From positions 23,739 to 87,738 of the forward strand of contig JAIBDD010000011.1 of the NCBI GenBank assembly GCA_024679565.1: DNA of 64,000 nt, read 5' to 3'. The notes beneath the pieces are model-generated. The model worked only from the letters and a program-made list of their open reading frames with translations, searched no databases and was not told the origin of the DNA. The position numbers and the translations under genes were made by a program. This document shows positions 11,172 to 20,491 of the stretch, piece after piece; the stretch's first letter is position 1; every line of letters begins with the position of its first letter. This stretch comes from Bacteroidota bacterium (lineage in GTDB: Bacteria > Bacteroidota > Bacteroidia > NS11-12g > UBA9320).

Positions 11172-12482
11172 TTATTTATGATTAACCCAGCCAGCCAGAT
11201 ATTTTATCACATCCAAACTTGGATGTCCTGGAATGTAATATTCATTTGGAGTGGAGGGTGCACTACCCCAGATAAGTTGATGATTTACACCAGGTATAAG
11301 GTAGAAATCAACATGACTTTCATGTTGGAGTATATCTTGGTACTTTATAAACTCTGTCTGATAACGTACTTGGTAATCACGATCTCCTTGGGTCACTAAC
11401 ACACGACAGTCTAATTGTTTAATCATGTCAGCAGGGTCATACCTTGATAAATCTCTGAAGTAGTGTAACATCTGGTCGTTACCCATTACACTGAGCTTAC
11501 TGACCGTTGATTTCTCTTTGTTTATGAATTTAACTTCCTCTTTGGTCGTTTCAATCAACTTGGTTTCTTTTTTGGTCAGCTTACCATCAAGGCCAAGCAA
11601 GAACGCATATTGCTCAGGTATGATTTCATAAAGCGGTCTATATGGGCCAGCCAACATAATAATTCCGGCAACATCCGATTTATTTGCGATTCTGGGACTG
11701 GCATAAGCACCTAAGCTATGCCCTAACACATACACTGCTGATGAATCCAAAAATGGATATGATTTGGCTAAATTGACCGCAGTAACTGCATCAGCAATGG
11801 TCTCATCATAAAGCGTAAAAGAATCAATTCCGGTTAATTGTTTTTGATACACAAGGGTTCGTTTGTCGTATCGAATGGTTGCAATTCCATTAATGGCAAA
11901 GCCGTAGGCCAGATCTTGAAATAAGCGGTTTGGGGTGAGTGAACTGCCTTCGTTTCTATCACTAGGTCCTGAGCCATGTACCAAAATAACCACAGGACAT
12001 TGATTGCAACTTTCTGGTAGAAGCAGTTCTCCAGGTAAAGTGAATGTATCTGTTTTTACTTTGATTCGCTCCTTTCCAAACACACGGTTTTTAGCCCAAG
12101 GGGGAGTTTGGTAAGCCAACGCGGTGAAACGTAATCCTGCAATTTCCTTCTTTTCATTGCCGGTCAAAACCAAATTGAAACTGGCTTTTTCGAAGTGCAA
12201 GGGTACTGTGGCAGTTTGCCGATTTTTGGCCGATGAATAGGCAACTTCTCCTACATCCCTAAGTTTACCATTGTTTTTTTGAATTCCCCGCCATGCGGCG
12301 ATGAGGTAGATTTTTTTAAAAGACTTTTTTGTTTTTTTGTCAAAGTAACTATGGACCTTACCCATTTTATTTTGTTCCAGTAGCTGAACAATTTCTTGAG
12401 TCATTACTTTGAATTCTTGTGCGGAGCAAACAAAGGTTAAGCAGCACAATGCCAAGAATACAATCAGTCTATTCATGATCAT
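11172..12482 (-). CDS. Secreted alpha/beta hydrolase with N-terminal DUF3887-like domain
   Basis: This is a 436-aa serine hydrolase with a signal peptide (hydrophobic core ending VCSAQ, residue about 22). Residues about 25-115 resemble the small DUF3887 domain found before bacterial esterases. The hydrolase part has the oxyanion-hole region VHGSGPSDRNEG, the nucleophile elbow GHSLGA, the acidic region TQGDRDYQV and the terminal His region PGVNHQL. The family usually acts on esters or peptidyl bonds, and the substrate is unknown. Its start overlaps the 3' end of the pseudouridine synthase gene by 14 bp, so the two are likely translated from one mRNA. Confidence 0.88.
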   Translation of the reverse strand: MIMNRLIVFLALCCLTFVCSAQEFKVMTQEIVQLLEQNKMGKVHSYFDKKTKKSFKKIYLIAAWRGIQKNNGKLRDVGEVAYSSAKNRQTATVPLHFEKASFNLVLTGNEKKEIAGLRFTALAYQTPPWAKNRVFGKERIKVKTDTFTLPGELLLPESCNQCPVVILVHGSGPSDRNEGSSLTPNRLFQDLAYGFAINGIATIRYDKRTLVYQKQLTGIDSFTLYDETIADAVTAVNLAKSYPFLDSSAVYVLGHSLGAYASPRIANKSDVAGIIMLAGPYRPLYEIIPEQYAFLLGLDGKLTKKETKLIETTKEEVKFINKEKSTVSKLSVMGNDQMLHYFRDLSRYDPADMIKQLDCRVLVTQGDRDYQVRYQTEFIKYQDILQHESHVDFYLIPGVNHQLIWGSAPSTPNEYYIPGHPSLDVIKYLAGWVNHK

Positions 12483-13188
12483 ATTTTCTAAGCAATTTTA
12501 AAAACACCGCCATGTCTTTGGGTAAAGGTGCTTTAAGACTGTAAGGCTTTCCATATAAATCAAAGTTTACAGATTCTGCATGTAACGCTGTCCGACCAAT
12601 CATGGGGCGTTGCTCCTCATTTGACGGCGGATTATAGTTCTTTTTAATTGATCTTAGAAATGGAGGGTCCCCACCATAAATACCATCTCCAGAGATTGAA
12701 GCGTTCTGTGTTGCTAAGTGAATGCGGATTTGATGAAGACGACCTGTAACAGGTTTACACTCAATTAAGCAAAAATGCTTAAAGGTTTCTATTACGCTTA
12801 AATCTGTTTCGGCAGGTTTGCCATCTCGCTTATCTACTTTAGCTCGTCCTCTTGAGCTAACAGATAACGGAGTGTCTACTGTTGTGTTTTTAAAGTAATG
12901 ACGTCCATCTGAAATAGCCCAGTACGTTTTAACTATTTCTCTTTTTTCGAATTTTATTGACATCTCACGATAGGTTTCTGCATCTTTTGCGATAAGCAGG
13001 ATGCCCGAAGTTTCCTTGTCTAATCTGTGACAGAGCTGTGCTGATTCTATATAGTCTTGAGCCAAGTGTTGAATGCTTGGCTGATTTCCAATCCGGTCAT
13101 GTAAACTAGAAATCATTGCTGGTTTATTTATGGCAATAAGGTGTTCATCTTCATGAACGATGTATGCGGGAAAACGTTTTAGCTTCAT
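12469..13188 (-). CDS. RluA-family RNA pseudouridine synthase
   Basis: This enzyme isomerises uridine to pseudouridine in rRNA or tRNA. The family signature with the catalytic Asp is HRLDKETSGILLIAK (about residues 55-69), followed by the GRLHQIRIHLA motif. At 239 aa it is a compact member without an S4 domain, so it resembles the RluA/TruC-like subgroup more than RluD. The target site cannot be assigned. It overlaps hisS by 4 bp upstream and the hydrolase by 14 bp downstream, which suggests translational coupling. Confidence 0.9.
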   Translation of the reverse strand: MKLKRFPAYIVHEDEHLIAINKPAMISSLHDRIGNQPSIQHLAQDYIESAQLCHRLDKETSGILLIAKDAETYREMSIKFEKREIVKTYWAISDGRHYFKNTTVDTPLSVSSRGRAKVDKRDGKPAETDLSVIETFKHFCLIECKPVTGRLHQIRIHLATQNASISGDGIYGGDPPFLRSIKKNYNPPSNEEQRPMIGRTALHAESVNFDLYGKPYSLKAPLPKDMAVFLKLLRKYDHE

Positions 13189-14537
13189 GAAAACCTTGCT
13201 ATCATATCTGTTAAACTTAATTTTTCTTGTTCACCAGTCTGCATGTTTTTAAGTTGAACAGATTCGGTTTCAATTTCATTGTCACCAACAACTGCGACCC
13301 ATTTGTATCCACATTTATTGGCGTAGTCGAATTGTTTGTTAATCTTTTTAAGATCAGGATACACAACGGTTGGAATTTGATTGACTCTTAATTTGAGCGC
13401 ACAGGCTAGTGCATACTTTCTTGCTACTTCATCGAAATGGCAAAACAGTACCTTGTTGTGCGTGTAGGATTCTTCAAACGAACCTTGGTTTGAAAGAATA
13501 TCATAAATCCGGTCAAGGCCGAACGATATGCCAACACCAGATACATCCTTTAAACCAAAGACTCCTGTTAGGTCGTCGTATCTTCCACCTCCAGAAACAC
13601 TTCCAATGCCACTTTCTTCAATAATGGCTTCAAAAATGCAGCCCGTGTAGTAATCTAAACCTCTTGCTAAACTGAAATCAAGTACGATGTTAACATGTGA
13701 GATGTCGCCATGGTTAAGTACTTGAGTTAGTTCTTCAATACCGAGTGTTTTTTCTTCACAGTCTACGAGGGACTCTTGCAATTCACCAATTGTCGCCATT
13801 GAAAATGGCTTAATGCGCAATAGGGATTTTAAACTGTCTATTTTGTCTGGAGCCAATCCCTTGTTTGTGAGTTCAGTTGTAACACCTTCCCAACCAATTT
13901 TGTCAAGCTTATCGATAGCCACGGTTAAATCGGTAAAAGACCCTTGGAATGCTATTGTTTTAGCTATCGCTTCGAGTATTTTTCGATGGTTTAGCCGTAC
14001 CTGATAATCTTTTAAACCAAGGTTGGTAAACACTTGATGGTAGATCTGTATGAAGTCTGCTTCGCAAACCAAAGATTTTGTTCCGATTACATCTGCATCA
14101 CATTGCCAAAACTCACGATATCGTCCTTTTTGAGGGCGATCGGCACGCCAAACGGGTTGTATTTGATAACGTTTAAAAGGGAAGGTGATGTTGTGTTGAT
14201 TTTGAACAACGTATCGGGCAAACGGTACAGTCAAGTCATATCTTAAACCTTTATCGGAAATAGAGGATACCAGTTGATTGGAATTTTTCTCAGCTAAGGC
14301 TTGTTCATTGGCCTTAGTCAGGTAATCACCAGAGTTTAATATTTTGAATAAAAGCTTATCACCTTCTGCACCATACTTTCCGGTTAAGGTGCTAAGTTGC
14401 TCCATCGCTGGCGTTTCTATTGGGTCAAAACCAAATAAAACATAAACATCCTTTATGACATCAATAATGTGATTTCGTCGATTCATCACCTCAGGAGAGA
14501 AGTCACGTGTACCTTTAGGAAGTGAGGCTTTCTGCAT
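13185..14537 (-). CDS. hisS: Histidyl-tRNA synthetase
   Basis: This class II aminoacyl-tRNA synthetase charges tRNA-His in the cytoplasm. The N-terminus LPKGTRDFSPE and class II motifs are visible: FKRYQIQPVWRADRPQKGRYREFWQ (motif 2 region) and the histidine-specific RGLDYYTGCIFE. A C-terminal anticodon-binding domain follows. At 450 aa it has the usual length. It heads the hisS-rlu-hydrolase gene string. A TATTTTTG box lies only 4 bases before the ATG, so the message may be leaderless or nearly so. Confidence 0.97.
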   Translation of the reverse strand: MQKASLPKGTRDFSPEVMNRRNHIIDVIKDVYVLFGFDPIETPAMEQLSTLTGKYGAEGDKLLFKILNSGDYLTKANEQALAEKNSNQLVSSISDKGLRYDLTVPFARYVVQNQHNITFPFKRYQIQPVWRADRPQKGRYREFWQCDADVIGTKSLVCEADFIQIYHQVFTNLGLKDYQVRLNHRKILEAIAKTIAFQGSFTDLTVAIDKLDKIGWEGVTTELTNKGLAPDKIDSLKSLLRIKPFSMATIGELQESLVDCEEKTLGIEELTQVLNHGDISHVNIVLDFSLARGLDYYTGCIFEAIIEESGIGSVSGGGRYDDLTGVFGLKDVSGVGISFGLDRIYDILSNQGSFEESYTHNKVLFCHFDEVARKYALACALKLRVNQIPTVVYPDLKKINKQFDYANKCGYKWVAVVGDNEIETESVQLKNMQTGEQEKLSLTDMIARFS

Positions 14538-14541
14538 GACG

Positions 14542-14549
14542 CAAAAATA
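14542..14549 (-). promoter_or_regulatory. Possible -7 box immediately upstream of hisS
   Basis: On the minus strand TATTTTTG fits TAnnTTTG and ends 4 bases before the hisS ATG, within the 29-bp gap to the preceding gene. No good -33 TTTG is seen at the expected distance, so the call is tentative. Confidence 0.35.
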
Positions 14550-14566
14550 CTGATTTGGTGACTGAA

Positions 14567-16396
14567 TTACTCCTCGTTGGCTAGGTAAAAGTATTTGTAC
14601 AATGCTTGCTTCAAATTACTATCTAACGCTTCTTCCATTTGAGGAAATTTAGAGGTAAGATTCGTGAGGCAATTTATGTCTTGAGTTTTGTTAAATAAGA
14701 ATGCGTCATCGGTCAGATGTACACCATAACTCCAGTTGTTTTTGGTGATGTGATAAGTATTGTTGTCGAAGTGTGCCACAAATTGATTGGTGTTTCTCTC
14801 AAATATTGAATTACCTAGTACAGTAATGTTTTTAGGATAGCCAACGTAATCCAGAATAGTTGGCAGTATATCAATTTGTCCGACAGTTTTACGTACAGCC
14901 TGGGGTTTTAAAAGTTTAGGACTATAGAGGATTAAAGGTATTTCAAATTTTCCTGAAGGAGTGCGATACGCATGCAACAAGTTTTCTGCACTATGATCCG
15001 CGGTAATTATAAAAATTGTATTGTCAAACCAATCCGAACCTTCACACGATTCCATGAATTTTTTTAAAGCCATATCAGTATACTGAATACTCTTATGGAT
15101 AGGTATATTTCCTTCAGAAAAAGAGTCGTTGAATTCTGTTGGAATAGTGTAAGGGTGGTGGCTTGAAAGTGTAAAAATGCCACTGATAAAGGGTTGTTTT
15201 TGAGACGATAATTGACCAGCAATATGCTGCAAGTAAGGTTCGTCAAACACCCCCCAGTCACCATCATTATCCTCTTTGTTAGGATATTGGTCCAAACCAT
15301 AGTACTGGTCTAAGCCGTTGGTTAGCAAATATGATCTGAATCCCATGGTCTCGTTGTTTGCCCCATGAAAAAAAGAGGAGGAATACCCAAGTTCCTTTAA
15401 GCAATTGAAAACAGAGGGTACTTGCTTTGAGGACCGTGGAGAATGAATAATAGCCGTAGAAGACAATTTTGGAAGCCCTGAAAAAATTGCAGGTACCGCG
15501 TCAACAGATTTTAACCCATTCGCATAGGCATTATGGCAGCAAATAGATTTGGAAAAAAGACTGTTTAAGAAAGGCGTGAAGGTGTGGGTCATGCCTCGAT
15601 TGAGGCCAGTGTACTCTTTGCCAAAGCTCTCTAATACAATGATCACAATGTTTGGAGTTAACATAGTGTCTTTGGCAAATTTTGATGATGCAATGGGAGT
15701 CTCGAAGCTACCTAAAAATTCGGGCTTGGTTATTGGATTTTGCCAGCTCTCGAAAATGTAAAAGGGGACATTGTAAGACACTACGTGTGTTGAACTAGAC
15801 AAATAACTTCCGCTATCTGCTGTTCTTAGTGGTTTAAGTCTAAACCCACCACGAACAACAAGAAATACCAGGGCTATACTTATGCCCAATGAGACCCAAT
15901 TTGTTTTCTGTGTTTTGTGGAGTGATTGCCGCAGCCAAATAGTTACTGCGGTTGTTGAGACTATTCCTAGAATAGCCATGTACCAGTAATCTGTGACGTA
16001 TTTCCAAAGACTTATATTGTTGTCTGAATCTAGTTGATGAAAGAAGCTAAACCCAATATGCTCTTTCAAAAATTTAAAATACAGCGCATCGATAAGGCCT
16101 ATAAAAATAATAGTAAAAACAAATATTGAAAGTAACCCAGTGACTACTGACTTTGATTTGAATATTTGGTAAATCAGATACAGTGCGGTGATTACGTAAA
16201 AAGTAGGAATTAGATCCAGTCTAAAACCAAAAAGGAATGCATCGAAAAGCAAATTGAAGTCTATTTTTGTAAATGTCGAGCCATTGATTAATACAAAAAG
16301 AATTCTCAACGCGAAAAACACGGTTAACACCTTTGCATATAACCCCAATAACGGTAGGTGTAAGTGCGATTTTATCCTGTGATATATTTTAAGCAA
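14567..16396 (-). CDS. LTA synthase family sulfatase-fold membrane protein
   Basis: This 609-aa protein has a membrane domain of about five hydrophobic helices (residues about 15-185) and an exported alkaline-phosphatase/sulfatase-fold domain. The latter starts at NIVIIVLESFGKEY (metal-ligand Glu). The probable nucleophile Ser lies in NGLKSVDAVPAIFSGLP, where LtaS has Thr, and the metal pair Asp-His is in ITADHSAENL. Gram-negative relatives are phosphoglycerol or phosphoethanolamine transferases acting on envelope glycans or lipids. True lipoteichoic acid synthesis is not expected here. The start codon is TTG (16394-16396); no in-frame ATG lies upstream. Confidence 0.9.
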   Translation of the reverse strand: MLKIYHRIKSHLHLPLLGLYAKVLTVFFALRILFVLINGSTFTKIDFNLLFDAFLFGFRLDLIPTFYVITALYLIYQIFKSKSVVTGLLSIFVFTIIFIGLIDALYFKFLKEHIGFSFFHQLDSDNNISLWKYVTDYWYMAILGIVSTTAVTIWLRQSLHKTQKTNWVSLGISIALVFLVVRGGFRLKPLRTADSGSYLSSSTHVVSYNVPFYIFESWQNPITKPEFLGSFETPIASSKFAKDTMLTPNIVIIVLESFGKEYTGLNRGMTHTFTPFLNSLFSKSICCHNAYANGLKSVDAVPAIFSGLPKLSSTAIIHSPRSSKQVPSVFNCLKELGYSSSFFHGANNETMGFRSYLLTNGLDQYYGLDQYPNKEDNDGDWGVFDEPYLQHIAGQLSSQKQPFISGIFTLSSHHPYTIPTEFNDSFSEGNIPIHKSIQYTDMALKKFMESCEGSDWFDNTIFIITADHSAENLLHAYRTPSGKFEIPLILYSPKLLKPQAVRKTVGQIDILPTILDYVGYPKNITVLGNSIFERNTNQFVAHFDNNTYHITKNNWSYGVHLTDDAFLFNKTQDINCLTNLTSKFPQMEEALDSNLKQALYKYFYLANEE

Positions 16397-16435
16397 AATG
16401 GTTCGAAAAAGTGTCGTATTTTTTAAAATATCTAT

Positions 16436-16443
16436 TACCTTTG
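16436..16443 (+). promoter_or_regulatory. -7 promoter element of rpmE2
   Basis: TACCTTTG is a perfect match to the Bacteroidota -7 box TAnnTTTG, 25 bp before the rpmE2 ATG. The -33 region is a poor match. Ribosomal protein genes of this phylum commonly carry this box. Confidence 0.55.
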
Positions 16444-16468
16444 CAGTCCTTCAAAAATAGTTAAAGAG

Positions 16469-16720
16469 ATGAAAGCGGGAATACATCCAGACAATTATAG
16501 ATTAGTCGTTTTTAAAGACATGTCGAATGAGCATACGTTTATGACTAAATCTACTGTTGAAACAAAAGAAACAATCAAGTGGGAAGATGGAAACGAATAT
16601 CCATTGTACAAACTTGAAATTTCAAATACGTCACACCCATTTTACACTGGTAAAATGAATTTCGTAGATTCAGCTGGACGAATTGATAAGTTCAACAAGC
16701 GTTACGGAAAAAAGAAATAA
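16469..16720 (+). CDS. rpmE2: 50S ribosomal protein L31 type B
   Basis: This is an 83-aa large-subunit ribosomal protein. The N-terminus [19 protein letters not shown] and the C-terminal [20 protein letters not shown] are characteristic of L31. The absence of the CxxC zinc-ribbon cysteines identifies the type B (zinc-independent) form. It is monocistronic, with its own promoter upstream and a hairpin terminator 20 bp after the stop. In Bacteroidota this form is the usual housekeeping L31 rather than a zinc-starvation paralogue. Confidence 0.97.
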   Translation: MKAGIHPDNYRLVVFKDMSNEHTFMTKSTVETKETIKWEDGNEYPLYKLEISNTSHPFYTGKMNFVDSAGRIDKFNKRYGKKK

Positions 16721-16739
16721 GATTGAAAAACAATCTGAA

Positions 16740-16773
16740 ACAAAGCTCTCAATTCGAGGGCTTTGTTTGTTTT
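16740..16773 (+). terminator. Rho-independent terminator after rpmE2
   Basis: Stem arms 16740-16750 and 16756-16766 (11 bp with one G-U pair, loop AATTC) are followed by a T-rich tract. Confidence 0.8.
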
Positions 16774-16799
16774 AAGCCACTTATAACTAATTTTGGTTT

Positions 16800-17966
16800 A
16801 TGAATACAGTCTTATTCGACGATGATTTACGTGAAAACCTCCTGCCACTTACGTTTACACGTCCTGTGGCAGAATTGCGTGTAGGAATACTCACTATCGC
16901 TGAAAAATGGGGTAAGCGATTAAACGCTACACTTAGCTATAAAACTGAGGCCTACCTCAGCGCCAAATATCCGGAGCGTGCAGCTGATGATACTATTTTT
17001 ATTAATGGAGCATGTTTGCCTTCTGAAGCGTTAGTGCAATCTATAAAAAGCCTTGAGGTAAATGCGTCATTGCTTTCAGAAAATGGTCGGTTAATCGCAA
17101 AACGCGCTGCTAGATTCGATGATGAATCGGAGAATGAAACAAAGACTCAAGCAACTTTTATTAATTACCCAGAGGATATTTTCTCATTAAATGGGGAGGA
17201 GATTGAAGCTGATTACGACATAGTTACCGTAAATCGTAATTCCCAAGAGCTGTCTAGTACAAATATGTTGTTAGGAAAAGGTAGAATATTTGTTGAGGAA
17301 GGAGCAAAAGTCGAGGGCGCCATTTTGAACATATCAAATGGTAGTATCTATATTGGTAGAAATGCTGAGGTGATGGAGGGCGCGATTGTACGCGGTGGTT
17401 TAGCACTATGTGATTCTGCGTCACTTAAATTAGGCGCCAAGGTTTATGGCCCAACAACAATTGGCCCTCATTCTAAGATTGGGGGAGAGGTGAACAATTG
17501 TGTGATTATTGGTTACACGAATAAAGGGCATGATGGCTTTTTAGGGAATAGTGTGATAGGCGAGTGGTGCAATCTAGGGGCCGACACGAATAACTCTAAT
17601 CTTAAAAACAACTATGCTGACGTTAAGATTTGGAGCTATACTGAGAAGCGATTTCGAAACACGAATAAGCAGTTTTGTGGTTTAATCATGGGTGATCACA
17701 GCAAGTGTGGTATAAACACGATGTTTAATACAGGTACTGTAGTTGGTGTCTCTGCCAATATATTTGGATCTGGATTCCCTAGAAATTATGTACCTTCTTT
17801 TGCATGGGGTGGAGCCGCGGGTTATATGACGTATCAATTGAAAAAAGCTGGTGAGACTGCTGCTTTAGTTTATGAAAGAAGAAGCAAGTCCTTCGATAAA
17901 GTCGAAGCAGGAATCCTAGAACACATATTTAACCAAACCAAATCGAATCGATTTTGGGAAAAATAA
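16800..17966 (+). CDS. Alternative GlmU-like UDP-GlcNAc diphosphorylase/acetyltransferase (Bacteroidetes type)
   Basis: This 388-aa protein fits the Bacteroidetes-specific GlmU-like family proposed to make UDP-N-acetylglucosamine. The N-terminal nucleotidyltransferase-like part opens with VLFDDDLRENLLPLTFTRPVAELRVG, where RPVAELRVG resembles the nucleotide-binding loop. Residues about 165-365 form a left-handed beta-helix with hexapeptide repeats (IYIGRNAEVMEGAIVRGG, GPTTIGPHSKIGGEV), as in acetyltransferases. It sits 19 bp upstream of tpiA on the same strand and is probably cotranscribed with it. The family role is prediction-based, and no classical GlmU was seen in this window. Confidence 0.85.
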   Translation: MNTVLFDDDLRENLLPLTFTRPVAELRVGILTIAEKWGKRLNATLSYKTEAYLSAKYPERAADDTIFINGACLPSEALVQSIKSLEVNASLLSENGRLIAKRAARFDDESENETKTQATFINYPEDIFSLNGEEIEADYDIVTVNRNSQELSSTNMLLGKGRIFVEEGAKVEGAILNISNGSIYIGRNAEVMEGAIVRGGLALCDSASLKLGAKVYGPTTIGPHSKIGGEVNNCVIIGYTNKGHDGFLGNSVIGEWCNLGADTNNSNLKNNYADVKIWSYTEKRFRNTNKQFCGLIMGDHSKCGINTMFNTGTVVGVSANIFGSGFPRNYVPSFAWGGAAGYMTYQLKKAGETAALVYERRSKSFDKVEAGILEHIFNQTKSNRFWEK

Positions 17967-17985
17967 AACGATAGAAATTAATACA

Positions 17986-18741
17986 ATGAGAAAAAGATTA
18001 GTTGCCGGAAACTGGAAGATGAACACAGATTTGAACGATGGTTTCAAGCTGCTCAAGGAAATCTTACACAATGTGAGAGAACCAGAGCTAAAAGATTGTG
18101 ACGTCCACATTTATGCTCCATTTACGCATTTGAAGATTTTTCATAATTCGTTGAATGGGAGTGGGATTACCTTAGGTGCTCAAAATTGTCACCATAAAGA
18201 AGGTGGGGCTTATACAGGAGAAGTATCTGCACAAATGTTGACATCTGTGCCTGTCGAGTCTGTGTTAGTGGGGCACTCTGAACGCCGCGCATACTGTGGT
18301 GAGACAAATGAAATACTAGCAGAGAAGGTAACTACAGCCTTAGCAAATGGGTTGAATGTAATTTATTGTTATGGTGAAACTTTAGAAGAACGTGAAAGTG
18401 ATCAACACTTTGATGTTGTGAAAAGTCAGATAGAAGAAGGGACTGCTCATCTTACTGAAGAACAATGGGCAAAGGTGACCTTGGCTTATGAACCTGTTTG
18501 GGCCATAGGGACTGGTAAAACAGCTTCGGCAGAACAAGCACAGGAGATTCATGCATATTCACGTAAAGTGTTGGAAGGCATAAGCTCTGCGTCAGTGGCA
18601 CAGAATACTCGCATCTTGTATGGAGGTAGTGTAAAACCAAACAACGCCGGTGAACTTTTTTCGATGGAGGACATTGACGGAGGTTTAATCGGTGGTGCCG
18701 CACTTAATGCGGAAAGTTTTGCGGGAATAATCACCGCATAA
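17986..18741 (+). CDS. tpiA: Triose-phosphate isomerase
   Basis: This TIM-barrel enzyme interconverts glyceraldehyde-3-phosphate and dihydroxyacetone phosphate. All catalytic elements are visible: AGNWKMN (Lys), LVGHSERR (His), the loop-6 segment AYEPVWAIGTGKTA (Glu) and ILYGGSVKPNN (phosphate binding). At 251 aa it is full length. It follows the GlmU-like gene by 19 bp. Enolase, another glycolytic gene, is about 8 kb away on the other strand. Confidence 0.98.
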   Translation: MRKRLVAGNWKMNTDLNDGFKLLKEILHNVREPELKDCDVHIYAPFTHLKIFHNSLNGSGITLGAQNCHHKEGGAYTGEVSAQMLTSVPVESVLVGHSERRAYCGETNEILAEKVTTALANGLNVIYCYGETLEERESDQHFDVVKSQIEEGTAHLTEEQWAKVTLAYEPVWAIGTGKTASAEQAQEIHAYSRKVLEGISSASVAQNTRILYGGSVKPNNAGELFSMEDIDGGLIGGAALNAESFAGIITA

Positions 18742-18884
18742 TTCCAATAAACTATACAGTACTAATGTTGGTGGTAGTTTGGTGTATCCCTTACTACCCA
18801 TGATATTCGCGATACTTTCATGAGGTGTTTTATGGAATGGGCTGGTTTTTGCCTTTACTAACATAGGACATTTAATAACGAGTT

Positions 18885-20042
18885 ATGAGAACAAAAATTT
18901 ACCCTCTATTTACCCTTGGATTCCTTTTACTCATAGTCCTTTCAGTTACTACTGGCTGTGTTACTGGGAAAAAGCGATTTGAACAAGGCGACTATGATGC
19001 AGCAACGATGCAAGCAATCAAAAGGCTGCGAAACAATCCAGACAGTAAGAAGGCGCGACAGTATCTACCGTTGGCCTACGAGCACGCACTGGACTACCAT
19101 TTAACTGCGATTAATCAAGCAAAAGCAAGTAGTGACCGGTTTAAGTGGGATGCTGTGGTAACACATTATACTCAGCTTAACGGGTTGTACAATGAAATTG
19201 TGAAGTGCCCGTCGTGTCTAAAAATTGTGAAAAAACCTAGAATGTTTCAAACAGAATTTGATGAGGCAAGATTGCTGGCTTCTAAAGCACACTTTGATGC
19301 GGGGCTGGTGGAGTTTAGAAAATATACAAAACCAAGTGCCCGTGTCGCTTACAGAGAGTTTTTGACAGCAAAGGATTACACCCCTAAGTATGCAGGAATC
19401 GATATGTATCTAGATTCAGCTTTGGAGCTAGGAACGCTACGCGTTCTAATTGAAGAAATTCCTGTGCATTCTAGAAGATTAAGATTGACCAATGAGTTTT
19501 TTCAAAATTCTATACTGGAGCACGTGAATGCGTTGAACTACACCTTTGTTCGGTTTTACCGTGAGGCTGATTTAGGAAATATAGCCATAATGCCAGACGA
19601 AGTAGTCGTAATGCAGTTTGATGACTTTGTAGTAGGTCAAACATTCGTCAAGGAGCGTGTTGAAACTATTCAGAAAGATAGTGTAGAAATCGGCGTTGTT
19701 AAAACAAGTGATGGCGAAAAACCTGTATTCGGAACTGTAAAAGCGCAGCTGACGACATATACCAAAACACTTACGTCAAGCGGATTGCTAGATTTTCAAA
19801 TTGTTGATGCACAAAGTGGGTCAACAATAAGACAAAGAAAACTACCTGGAACTTTTGTGTGGAGTACGGATTGGGCAACGTATAACGGTCAGGAAGAAGC
19901 GCTCAGTGATGAGCAGCTAGGCTTAACAAAAATGCGTGAAAGTTTTCCGCCTTCACCACAAGATATGTTTATCGAGTTTACGCAACCTATATATAACCAG
20001 GTCATCCGTTCTATAGATCAATACTATAGGGCATACAACTAA
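18885..20042 (+). CDS. Lipoprotein of unknown function
   Basis: This 385-aa protein has a lipoprotein signal (hydrophobic core ending VTTGC, Cys about residue 25). The segment after it, KRFEQGDYDAATMQAIKRLRNNPDSKKA, resembles one or two TPR-like helices. The C-terminal half is mainly beta and charged with no catalytic motif I recognise. The length and layout resemble uncharacterised Bacteroidota lipoproteins. It stands alone between a 143-bp upstream gap and its own terminator. Confidence 0.75.
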   Translation: MRTKIYPLFTLGFLLLIVLSVTTGCVTGKKRFEQGDYDAATMQAIKRLRNNPDSKKARQYLPLAYEHALDYHLTAINQAKASSDRFKWDAVVTHYTQLNGLYNEIVKCPSCLKIVKKPRMFQTEFDEARLLASKAHFDAGLVEFRKYTKPSARVAYREFLTAKDYTPKYAGIDMYLDSALELGTLRVLIEEIPVHSRRLRLTNEFFQNSILEHVNALNYTFVRFYREADLGNIAIMPDEVVVMQFDDFVVGQTFVKERVETIQKDSVEIGVVKTSDGEKPVFGTVKAQLTTYTKTLTSSGLLDFQIVDAQSGSTIRQRKLPGTFVWSTDWATYNGQEEALSDEQLGLTKMRESFPPSPQDMFIEFTQPIYNQVIRSIDQYYRAYN

Positions 20043-20052
20043 CAAAAGATTG

Positions 20053-20083
20053 ATGGTTCGCAATACATTGCGGACCATTTTTG
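20053..20083 (+). terminator. Rho-independent terminator after the lipoprotein gene
   Basis: Arms 20053-20063 and 20068-20078 pair over 11 bp with a TACA loop and are followed by TTTTTG. Confidence 0.75.
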
Positions 20084-20440
20084 TTTAGATACTTCGTTCC
20101 CTCAGCACAATAGCTATTCTATAATTCTTAGCGCCACAATAATTGTCTATGTCTTTAATTTTTTACTAGTTTGTTTGAAAGCGGGGTAGGAGCGCATACA
20201 GCTATAATTTTGGCGATTTAGTATAATTTCCGTTTGAGTATCTCTTTGTTAGTAGACCTGTGAGTGTAATGCAGAGGGTTTCTGTAAACACTTCATCTCC
20301 ATACATATGACTGGAGTTAGTCTTGTAAGTGTAAACCAATGTTGGTGTATGCAATTGACGGTAAAGTTGAGATATAATACTACACCTCTGCATCGTTTAG
20401 CTATGGCCACCCACCCTAATACGACTAAAGCATGTATACG
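20084..20440. other. Gene-free interval with a long-range inverted repeat
   Basis: About 355 bp lie between two terminators with no convincing gene. The only open frame (20202-20393, minus) has no recognisable protein features. A 9-bp exact inverted repeat (ATGCAGAGG at 20269-20277 and its complement at 20385-20393) brackets about 107 nt. No tRNA-like T-loop or transposase remnant was seen. It could be a small structured RNA, a decayed element or simply spacer. Confidence 0.4.
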
Positions 20441-20472
20441 AAAAAAGGCTCCAATTACATTGGAGCCTTTTT
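20441..20472 (-). terminator. Rho-independent terminator of the OmpA-family gene
   Basis: Stem arms 20442-20454 and 20460-20472 pair perfectly (loop TTACA). An A-run on the plus strand gives a U-run on the minus transcript. It lies 20 bp past the stop of the OmpA-family gene and could also stop plus-strand transcription. Confidence 0.85.
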
Positions 20473-20491
20473 AATTTGAAATATTTTTAGT

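Noticed and set aside
20202..20393. 63-residue minus-strand open frame in the gene-free interval
   Set aside because: It has no recognisable domain, start context or neighbour support, and one arm of the inverted repeat overlaps its 5' end.
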